DNA of 15,311 nucleotides from Bacillota bacterium (GTDB taxonomy: Bacteria > Bacillota_A > Clostridia > Clostridiales > Clostridiaceae), in contig JAJXYA010000201.1 of assembly GCA_021780795.1 (NCBI GenBank), forward strand, positions 1 through 15,311, written 5' to 3'. This document shows positions 7,675 to 13,798 of this stretch, one piece after another; the stretch's first letter is position 1; each line of letters starts with the position of its first letter. A program made the translations under genes and the position numbers. The notes below the pieces were generated by a model. That model was not told where the DNA came from and did not search any database. It saw only the letters and a list, made by a program, of their open reading frames with translations.

Positions 7675-7860
7675 TACTTTGATTGCTGTAATAATATATT
7701 TTCATAAATATATGTTATATAATATTATTAAAAAAATAATTTGTGATTGTTCAAAATATAAATAAATTTACAAACGTTTACACAATTGAATTTACACTTA
7801 TAACAGCTTGCAAAACAACGTGATTATTTTGTAAGTTATTATAAATGATGATGTTTTATG

Positions 7861-7889
7861 TTGACATACTTTCATTTTTATAATAAAAT
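7861..7889 (+). promoter_or_regulatory. Predicted promoter of the glutamine synthetase gene
   Basis: TTGACA (7861-7866), a 17-base spacer and TAAAAT (7884-7889) give a strong sigma-A-type match. The predicted start near 7896 leaves a leader of about 165 bases before the TTG start at 8062. Confidence 0.65.
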
Positions 7890-7950
7890 CATTTTATTTA
7901 GTTGTATCTTAGAAGAAAGACTTTCATATAATATAAGCAAGTTATTATAA

Positions 7951-8022
7951 AGAAATTAAATATTTAGATTGAAATATAATTTAATTTCTACAGAGATTAA
8001 TGCAGTCACTTTAGTGACTTTT
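7951..8022 (+). promoter_or_regulatory. Structured leader of the glutamine synthetase gene (two hairpins)
   Basis: The first hairpin pairs AGAAATTAAA (7951-7960) with TTTAATTTCT (7980-7989), continues with TATTT / AAATA after a three-base bulge, and closes on the six-base loop AGATTG. The second pairs AGTCAC (8004-8009) with GTGACT (8014-8019) and is followed by TTTT interrupted quickly by AAG. The pair could act in attenuation or in binding an RNA-binding antiterminator, as known for some clostridial nitrogen genes. The loop does not fit the ANTAR A1/G4 pattern well, so the role is open. Confidence 0.35.
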
Positions 8023-8061
8023 AAGTAATTCAAATATATATTTTAAAGGAGGAAGGTTATT

Positions 8062-9957
8062 TTGAAAAATCTAATTTATGTAATTCCTAAAGAAAAGCAT
8101 TCCGAAAAAGAAATTAAAGAAATTCTACTTGCTCACCCAGAGGTAAAGTTCGTTTCCCTAGTTGGTGTTGACCTATCTGGAAATGACACTGACGAAAGAA
8201 TTCCCATGAAAGTATTCTTAGATGACATTGATGGTTTCTCTAAGGGGACTATTCAAACTGACGGTTCATCTGTAGTATTGCCTGGCATCGCCACTTTAAA
8301 TAATGCAAAATTAGACATGCTAGCAGATGTTGAGTGTAATTGGTTCATAGACTACAATTATGAAAATATCGACCATGAAACAGATTTACCAATAGGTACT
8401 TTAAAAATTCCATGTTCCTTACTACATGATAGTATCCCTGTAGATTCAAGATCTATCTTAAAGAAATCTGTTGAATCTTTCAAGACAACTCTTCTCAATC
8501 TATTCAAAGAACATCCCGCTTCCTTAACTTCTTTTAACTTTACCTATGAAGATATTGATGAAATTCTCCTTACTTCTGCTACAGAGTTAGAATTTTGGGT
8601 AAAAACTCCTAATGACAATGCTGATATAGAGGAACTTTCTACTTCTCAAGTGCTTAAAGAGCAATATTGGAGCAAAACTAAAGGAAATGTTAGAACTGCA
8701 CTAGAGCAATCTCTTCTTCTTATGGAAAAATATGGTTTCGAACCTGAAATGGGGCATAAAGAGGTTGGTGGCGTAACAGCTCAAATAGGGGAATCTGGTT
8801 CCCTAACTCATATCATGGAACAACTTGAAATAGACTGGAAGTTTGCTGATGCCCTACAATCCGCTGATAATGAGCTATTTGTCAGAAACTTAGTAAGAGA
8901 AACCTTTAGACGTAATGGTTTAGTCGCTACCTTTTTAGCAAAGCCTGTGCAAGATGTAGCTGGAAGTGGTGAACATACTCATATTGGAGTAACTGTAAAA
9001 TTAATAAATGGCAAGAGAGTTAATCTATTTACTTCAACTAAAAAACATTTCTTAAGCACTATAGGTTACGCATCTGCAATGGGTATACTTAAAAATTATG
9101 AAGTAATAAATCCATTTATCGCGCCAACAAGTGATTCTTTAAGAAGATTAAAACCAGGGTTTGAAGCTCCTGTTTGTATCGTAACTTCCCTTGGTCACAG
9201 CGTGGATATTCCTTCAAGAAATAGATCTATACTTTTAGCATTAATAAGAGACCTTGATAACCCACTAGCTACAAGATTTGAACTTAGAGCTCCAAATCCA
9301 CATACTAATACTTATCTAGCCTTGGCTACCTTATACGCTGCAATGCTAGATGGAATTGTATACTCTATAAAAAACAATAAATGTGAAGATGACCTTTTAA
9401 AAGAATTATCTAAAGCACCAGGAGATGACAGTGACTATTTAGAAAAAAATAGAGCTTACAGAAGCGAAGAAGATGTATTTGAATTCTTTACAGAATCAGA
9501 GCGTGCTGAATATTTTGGAAAAGCTCCTAAAACCGTTTATGAAAACCTCTGTGCATTAGACGAAAATCCAGAAAAACTTGAAGTTCTAAAGGCTCACGGT
9601 GTATTTACTACAAGCATACTAAATAGCTTTAAAATGGCAATATCCACTAGATGGGTTACTGAAATAAATAATAGGATATTAAATAATTATGCAAAAGAAA
9701 TTCGAAAGTCTAAAATGGTTCATACTCCTGAAAAAGCTTTGGATTTAGATTTAGCAAACTGGCAAAAGATTAGTGATTTAAGATACTATCTCATGAAAGA
9801 TACCTATACTAAAACCAGCCTATTTACTAAAATAAAAGAAGCTTCTAAATCCGAAAACTACAAGGAACTTTCCGCATTACAAATAGAATTAGATGCAAAA
9901 ATGGAAGAATTAAGACTTTATTATAGCAATTATAAAAAGAATTTACTGGATATCTAA
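8062..9957 (+). CDS. Glutamine synthetase, long clostridial form
   Basis: The 631-residue product shows the glutamine synthetase catalytic order, although it is far longer than the roughly 440-470 residues of GlnA type I. An N-terminal beta-grasp region ends near DGSSVVLPG (67-75). Catalytic-domain motifs are TELEFW (174-179, cf. the EPEF metal-binding motif), GHKEVGG (231-237), GSGEHTHIG (301-309, with the ammonia/glutamate-side His), LKPGFEAP (363-370) and RFELRAPNPHTNTYLA (405-420). About 200 further residues form a charged, helical C-terminal extension. It would make glutamine from glutamate, ammonia and ATP. It is shorter than the roughly 700-residue GlnN type III, so I leave the symbol blank. 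The start is TTG 8062, supported by AAAGGAGG eight bases upstream and no alternative ATG. It is monocistronic, between its own promoter and a strong terminator. Confidence 0.88.
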   Translation: MKNLIYVIPKEKHSEKEIKEILLAHPEVKFVSLVGVDLSGNDTDERIPMKVFLDDIDGFSKGTIQTDGSSVVLPGIATLNNAKLDMLADVECNWFIDYNYENIDHETDLPIGTLKIPCSLLHDSIPVDSRSILKKSVESFKTTLLNLFKEHPASLTSFNFTYEDIDEILLTSATELEFWVKTPNDNADIEELSTSQVLKEQYWSKTKGNVRTALEQSLLLMEKYGFEPEMGHKEVGGVTAQIGESGSLTHIMEQLEIDWKFADALQSADNELFVRNLVRETFRRNGLVATFLAKPVQDVAGSGEHTHIGVTVKLINGKRVNLFTSTKKHFLSTIGYASAMGILKNYEVINPFIAPTSDSLRRLKPGFEAPVCIVTSLGHSVDIPSRNRSILLALIRDLDNPLATRFELRAPNPHTNTYLALATLYAAMLDGIVYSIKNNKCEDDLLKELSKAPGDDSDYLEKNRAYRSEEDVFEFFTESERAEYFGKAPKTVYENLCALDENPEKLEVLKAHGVFTTSILNSFKMAISTRWVTEINNRILNNYAKEIRKSKMVHTPEKALDLDLANWQKISDLRYYLMKDTYTKTSLFTKIKEASKSENYKELSALQIELDAKMEELRLYYSNYKKNLLDI

Positions 9958-9981
9958 AACTATATATTGCTAATTATGAAG

Positions 9982-10022
9982 AAACCACCTCAATTTCAAA
10001 AATGATATTGAGGTGGTTTTTT
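9982..10022 (+). terminator. Strong terminator shared by glutamine synthetase and the convergent amidase gene
   Basis: AAACCACCTCAAT (9982-9994) and ATTGAGGTGGTTT (10007-10019) are perfect complements around a 12-base loop. The right arm runs into six T on the plus strand (10017-10022). On the minus strand the stem is followed by TTTCTTC, so it may also end the amidase transcript. Confidence 0.9.
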
Positions 10023-10046
10023 ATAGTAATTTTATCTAAAAACATA

Positions 10047-11846
10047 TTAATACACTATATTACTTACTCCTAAGTTCTTAAGAATACCCGTGGAAATTGC
10101 CTTAGCTAATTTGTTTTGGTAGGCGTCCGTAGCTAATAGCTTTTCTTCTTCCGTATTAGAAATAAATGATGTTTCTACTAGTATCGCCGGAGCATTTACA
10201 TATTTTGTTACATATAAATTTCCTGTCTTTACCCCTCTATTAGTTCTTCCAGTTTCTTTTATTAATTCACTTTGAACAGTTTCAGCTAATTTTGCACTGG
10301 CCGAATTTCCGACATAATACCATGTTTCTGCACCGTTGGCTGTCGCTGCACTATAACTATTACAATGGATACTTACAAATAAATTCGGATTAGCATTATT
10401 CGCAATATCACACCTTGCTTGGAGATTTTGAGTTTGATTGCTGGACCAAGTTATGTTGTCAGTTGTTCTTGTGTATATGGTTTCAACATCATTCTTAGCC
10501 AAAATATTTCCTACTTTTAATGTAACTTTTAGTGCTATAGCCTTTTCTTGAAGCCCAGTTGGTCCTATTGCTCCTGGATCATATCCTCCATGGCCTGCAT
10601 CTAAAACTACTTTGTATTTGGGTTCAGTGGTGTCTGTGTTGCCATCTCCACTGCTATTTTTAGGATTTACACTTATGTATTTTTTAACTGCTTCTGTAAA
10701 CGCTAAAGCTAACTTATCTTTATATTCGTTAGTTTTTAGTTTACTTTCTTCACTTTTATTAGTTATAAAACCTAATGTTGCCATGACTCCTGGTGCATTA
10801 GAGAGTTTTAAACTATTAAAATCACTCTCTTTAACTCCTCTATCTAGTGCTGCAGTTTTACTTACTAACTGTGTTTGAATATATTCACCTAATTCCTTAC
10901 CTTTATCATTGCCTTTTAAGTAAAAGGTCTCTATACCATTGGTTGCCTCAGAAGTATAACTATTACAACTAATTGTTACAAGCAAATCTGACTTAGCATT
11001 ATTAGCAATATTCATTCTTTCTTGTATTTCATTACTACTATTCCAAGTTACACTATCTCCCGACCTAGTGTAAACAACTTGTACATTTTCATTTTCCAAA
11101 AGCTTGCCTAGTCTTAATGCCACGTCTAAATTAACATCTTTTTCTTTTAATCCAGTGGGTCCAATATTGCCACTGTCACTGCCACCCCTTGCTGCATTTA
11201 TACATACAATAAATTTTGCAGTTTGTTTTTTACTTACCTGAACTATAGCCTTAACTTTTTTGTCATAACCTTTTATAACCCCTTCAAAGGTATAAGTACC
11301 TGCCTTATCAAAATTAATAAAGTTTTGAACCCATTCTACTTGTATATCTTCTTTTGAACTATTACTCATAGTAGCTTGTACAGTTTTAGGCAAGGTATAT
11401 TTATCGCCCTCTTCTAAATTAACCATTATATCTTGTACTGAAGATATTCTTAAAACTGGTGCACTTTGAGTATTAAAATTCATTCTAACTTCTTTGGGAA
11501 GAGGCTTTCCATCTGCTGAATTAACCTTTTCCGTCACTATCAAAGTATATGTGTTACTATATTCATAATTTTTTGCTGCTTGAACTATTACGTTTTTATT
11601 GTTATTAGCTAAACTAACTTTAATATCTATATTTTTATTATTTCCATCAACCACCTTAATGTTTGTGGTGTTTACAGTAGTAGCACTCAAAGGCTTATTG
11701 AAACTCACTGTCCAGGGTTTATTAACTACCACATCTTTTTTCGAATCCATATTTGTATACGTACTAGCCTTTACTACTATTTGCATAGGTATACATAGCA
11801 CGAAGGATAAAATCATAATTACAAATGCTTTAAAGATATTCTTCAT
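10047..11846 (-). CDS. Secreted N-acetylmuramoyl-L-alanine amidase with a degenerate first amidase domain
   Basis: The 599-residue protein begins with a signal peptide (about 1-28, hydrophobic FVIMILSFVLCIP, cleavage probably after VKA). It continues with a bacterial Ig-like domain of the SbsA/Big_5 type (about 34-127) and a second Ig-like domain (about 131-205). Two Amidase_3 domains follow (about 211-392 and 411-592), joined by a Ser/Gly/Thr-rich linker. The second domain keeps the zinc and catalytic residues: His419 in DAGHGG, Glu434 in LQEK, His494 in SIHCN and Glu558 in VETSFISN. The first has Arg220, Ser293 and Thr357 at three of these places and keeps only Glu235, so it is probably not catalytic. 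The protein would cut the amide bond between muramic acid and the stem peptide outside the cell. AGGAGG lies six bases before ATG 11846. Confidence 0.92.
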   Translation of the reverse strand: MKNIFKAFVIMILSFVLCIPMQIVVKASTYTNMDSKKDVVVNKPWTVSFNKPLSATTVNTTNIKVVDGNNKNIDIKVSLANNNKNVIVQAAKNYEYSNTYTLIVTEKVNSADGKPLPKEVRMNFNTQSAPVLRISSVQDIMVNLEEGDKYTLPKTVQATMSNSSKEDIQVEWVQNFINFDKAGTYTFEGVIKGYDKKVKAIVQVSKKQTAKFIVCINAARGGSDSGNIGPTGLKEKDVNLDVALRLGKLLENENVQVVYTRSGDSVTWNSSNEIQERMNIANNAKSDLLVTISCNSYTSEATNGIETFYLKGNDKGKELGEYIQTQLVSKTAALDRGVKESDFNSLKLSNAPGVMATLGFITNKSEESKLKTNEYKDKLALAFTEAVKKYISVNPKNSSGDGNTDTTEPKYKVVLDAGHGGYDPGAIGPTGLQEKAIALKVTLKVGNILAKNDVETIYTRTTDNITWSSNQTQNLQARCDIANNANPNLFVSIHCNSYSAATANGAETWYYVGNSASAKLAETVQSELIKETGRTNRGVKTGNLYVTKYVNAPAILVETSFISNTEEEKLLATDAYQNKLAKAISTGILKNLGVSNIVY

Positions 11847-11948
11847 ATAACCCCTCCTAACTCGTCATTGTTTTCATATTTAATCATTTATATCATTATT
11901 TAGATTATTTTAAGTATGGATGTAAATTGTGGTTTTAATCATGAATTA

Positions 11949-11954
11949 ATTATA
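11949..11954 (-). promoter_or_regulatory. Possible -10 element for the amidase gene
   Basis: The minus strand reads TATAAT here, about 100 bases before the amidase start. No acceptable -35 hexamer lies at 16-18 bases, and no TG extension is present, so the promoter class is uncertain. Confidence 0.25.
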
Positions 11955-11980
11955 CTATACTTTTACTCTCCCCTCTATAA

Positions 11981-12016
11981 TTTTTAAATATTTTTTTAAT
12001 ATTTTTTAATATTTTT
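11981..12016. repeat. Phased T-tracts upstream of the hydrolase promoter
   Basis: Four T-runs (11981-11985, 11991-11997, 12002-12007, 12012-12016) recur about every 10-11 bases, including two TTAATATTTT units in tandem (11996-12015). Runs in helical phase give intrinsically curved DNA, and this array ends 10 bases before the predicted -35 hexamer at 12027. Confidence 0.55.
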
Positions 12017-12026
12017 CAAATATACA

Positions 12027-12055
12027 TTGAAACTCGATATATTTACTTTTACAAT
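12027..12055 (+). promoter_or_regulatory. Predicted promoter of the metallo-beta-lactamase-fold gene
   Basis: TTGAAA (12027-12032), a 17-base spacer and TACAAT (12050-12055) each match consensus at five of six bases. The predicted start near 12062 gives a leader of about 140 bases. Nothing else is evident in the 11847-12202 gap apart from the phased T-tracts. Confidence 0.55.
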
Positions 12056-12202
12056 AGTATATTGCTCCAATAAATGTGCCATAATTAAACCATAAACAAC
12101 CATATAAAAATGTTCTTTCACTATACAATACGATTTGTTTCACCTATTTGTTTCAATCTAAGATAAAAAATTCAAAATTAATTTATTAAAAGGAGAATTT
12201 AC

Positions 12203-12838
12203 ATGAAGATAACTTGGCTAGGTCATGCATGCTTTCTTATAGAAGATTCAAGCGGTAGGAAGCTTTTAACAGATCCATTTGATACTACTTTGGGTTATGA
12301 AGTTTATAAAGGTAGTACAGATATTGTAACTATAAGTCATCAACATTTCGATCATAATTATTGTAAGGAGGTAGAAGGCAATTACAAAGTCATAGATAAA
12401 ATTGGTACTTTCCATGTAGGTGATATAACTATAAAAGGTACTCCTTCTTATCACGACAAAGATAAAGGCGCGAAACGTGGTGAAAATATAATCTTCACTT
12501 TTAAAATGGATGACTATACCTTATGTCATTTAGGAGATTTAGGTCATACACTTTCGCATGGTGACATTGAAGCTATTGGAAGTGTAGATATATTATTTGT
12601 TCCAGTAGGTGGTAATTATACAATCGATGGAAAGGAAGCCTCAGAAATTGCAAAAAAAATAAATCCAAAAATAGTTATACCTATGCACTATAAAACTTCA
12701 CAAATACCCTTCCCCTTAGATGGGGTAGAAAAATTTCTTATGTATATGAAGAATGCCTCAAAAATAGATAACAATACTTTAGTAATTAATGATAAAATAA
12801 CAGAATCAATGTCTGTTAAAATTTTGAATTATATTTAG
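12203..12838 (+). CDS. Metallo-beta-lactamase-fold hydrolase (UlaG-like, COG2220 type)
   Basis: The 211-residue protein starts with MKITWLGHACFLIE, the usual first strands of this group, followed by LLTDPF (21-26). The metal-binding H-x-H-x-D-H motif is His46-Gln-His48-Phe-Asp50-His51 (SHQHFDHN). Further ligand candidates are His84 in TPSYHD, Asp112 in LGDLGH and His162 in PMHYKT. There is no signal peptide, so it should be cytoplasmic. Members of this group hydrolyse varied esters and phosphodiesters, and the substrate cannot be read from the sequence. It is a conserved housekeeping-type family, not an antibiotic-resistance beta-lactamase. AAGGAG lies about seven bases before ATG 12203. It seems to be a single gene, divergent from the amidase gene. 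Confidence 0.88.
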   Translation: MKITWLGHACFLIEDSSGRKLLTDPFDTTLGYEVYKGSTDIVTISHQHFDHNYCKEVEGNYKVIDKIGTFHVGDITIKGTPSYHDKDKGAKRGENIIFTFKMDDYTLCHLGDLGHTLSHGDIEAIGSVDILFVPVGGNYTIDGKEASEIAKKINPKIVIPMHYKTSQIPFPLDGVEKFLMYMKNASKIDNNTLVINDKITESMSVKILNYI

Positions 12839-12845
12839 ATAGAAC

Positions 12846-13033
12846 AAAGTCATATATTTCTAGAAATGTTAATTCACTTCACTAACCAATTCTAAATTTA
12901 TTTTCTTAAAATATCCTAAAAATCACAAACTCGCTATCGCTCAAACATGTGATTTTCTTAACGGATATTCCAATAAAATAAGTTAAGAATTGGTAAGCTC
13001 GTTCAAATAGCCTTTTACGTAACATATGACTTT
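12846..13033. repeat. Long imperfect palindromic element, possible dispersed intergenic repeat
   Basis: Nested inverted repeats span about 190 bases: AAAGTCATAT (12846-12855) with ATATGACTTT (13024-13033); ACCAATTCT (12885-12893) with AGAATTGGT (12986-12994); AAAATCACA (12919-12927) with TGTGATTTT (12948-12956). The stretches between the middle and inner arms also match imperfectly (ATATCC against GGATAT). The loop is AACTCGCTATCGCTCAAACA (12928-12947), more GC-rich than its surroundings. No gene and no T-run follow. It may be a MITE-like or hairpin repeat. Confidence 0.6.
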
Positions 13034-13050
13034 TCCACGTGCAGAAGTAT

Positions 13051-13148
13051 GGAAATTATAAAATTTGAAAATAATTTAAGTAACATTTTTATATTTACCT
13101 ATTTAATTATCAAAAAGTTATCCACAAATTAAAAATTTTATAATTTCC
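13051..13148. repeat. Perfect 16-bp inverted repeat with 66-bp spacer
   Basis: GGAAATTATAAAATTT (13051-13066) and its exact reverse complement (13133-13148) flank a very AT-rich spacer. The spacer holds a perfect DnaA-box sequence (13118-13126). The two arms lie directly beside the long palindromic element, and I see no gene in either. Confidence 0.6.
13118..13126 (+). other. Single consensus DnaA box
   Basis: TTATCCACA is an exact match to the canonical DnaA-binding nine-mer. It is a single copy. No other exact box was noticed in this gap, and dnaA and dnaN are absent, so this is not evidence for a replication origin. Confidence 0.4.
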
Positions 13149-13154
13149 TATAAA

Positions 13155-13192
13155 AATAAAAAAGGCCTCCATTTATATAAGTGAAGGCCTTG
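13155..13192 (-). terminator. Terminator after nrdG
   Basis: AAGGCCT (13162-13168) and AGGCCTT (13185-13191) pair around a partly paired loop (CATTTA / TAAGTG). On the minus strand the stem is followed by TTTTTATTTTTA. It lies 14 bases after the nrdG stop. Transcripts from the plus strand could also stop here, though the T-run on that side is weak. Confidence 0.85.
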
Positions 13193-13205
13193 ATTATATT
13201 TATAT

Positions 13206-13706
13206 TTATTTACTCCATAGTATAATTTGATTTTCTGAAATACTCTTTTGAGCATCAATGATTCGCTGATTGGAGGATCCAGTATACTTACTAGCTCCTA
13301 ATTTTAATGTTTCATCAAACTTACCGTCAATAAGTACGTCAATGGTTCTAAGAAGCCGTAGTTTATCATTATCTCCACAATTCATTATTTCTTCAAAAGT
13401 GTATCCACTATAACACCAAATATTTAATCCTAGATCTCTAACTTTCTCTGACAATTTTGATAAAGCCAGCGCACTTTCAAAAGGTTCCCCTCCTGAAAAA
13501 GTAACTCCCTTTATTATGGGCATGTTCTTCTTTATTTTTTCCACAATATCCTGTATTGAAATAGAATCCCCATAATTAAAGTCCTGCATAAACTGATTTT
13601 GGCAACTTTCACAATTATGCATGCAGCCACATACAAAGATTACAGATCTGATTCCATCTCCATTGACTAATGAATTGTCTAAAAAACCACCTATTTGAAG
13701 TTTCAC
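13206..13706 (-). CDS. nrdG: Anaerobic ribonucleotide reductase-activating protein (radical SAM)
   Basis: The 166-residue protein has the radical SAM cluster motif Cys28-x3-Cys32-x2-Cys35 (CMHNCESC) and the SAM-binding Gly-Gly-Glu at 72-74 (FSGGEPF). In the family, NrdG uses a [4Fe-4S] cluster and S-adenosylmethionine to install the glycyl radical on NrdD. It lies directly after nrdD on the same strand with a 92-base gap that contains a hairpin. The start is GTG 13706: an in-frame TGA lies one codon upstream, and the nearby ATG (13713) is out of frame. GGTGG lies about eight bases before it. Length is normal for the short NrdG type. Confidence 0.94.
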   Translation of the reverse strand: MKLQIGGFLDNSLVNGDGIRSVIFVCGCMHNCESCQNQFMQDFNYGDSISIQDIVEKIKKNMPIIKGVTFSGGEPFESALALSKLSEKVRDLGLNIWCYSGYTFEEIMNCGDNDKLRLLRTIDVLIDGKFDETLKLGASKYTGSSNQRIIDAQKSISENQIILWSK

Positions 13707-13746
13707 TCACCATACCACCTTTTGTAAGATAAATTTAATATAAATA

Positions 13747-13775
13747 ATGGGCAATTGTTTAATACAATTGCCCAT
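13747..13775 (-). other. Perfect hairpin between nrdD and nrdG
   Basis: ATGGGCAATTGT (13747-13758) and ACAATTGCCCAT (13764-13775) form a perfect 12-bp stem with a five-base loop. On the minus strand it is followed by TATTTATATTAAATTT, which is T-rich but broken. It could be a leaky terminator or a processing or stability element that lowers nrdG output relative to nrdD. Confidence 0.6.
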
Positions 13776-13798
13776 CATCTTAACGACCTGTTAATGGA

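Noticed and set aside
7530..7860. Possible small gene in the AT-rich gap between ileS and glutamine synthetase.
   Set aside because: No open frame with a credible ribosome site was seen. Only promoters and short repeats are supported.
12203..12838. The metallo-beta-lactamase fold as an antibiotic-resistance gene.
   Set aside because: The motifs fit the UlaG-like cytoplasmic hydrolase group, and there is no signal peptide.
12919..12956. TCACA and TGTGA in the long palindrome as a third Crp-type site.
   Set aside because: They are in the opposite order and about 20 bases apart, so they do not form TGTGA-N6-TCACA.
13118..13126. DnaA box as a sign of a replication origin.
   Set aside because: It is a single box, and dnaA, dnaN and a box cluster are absent.
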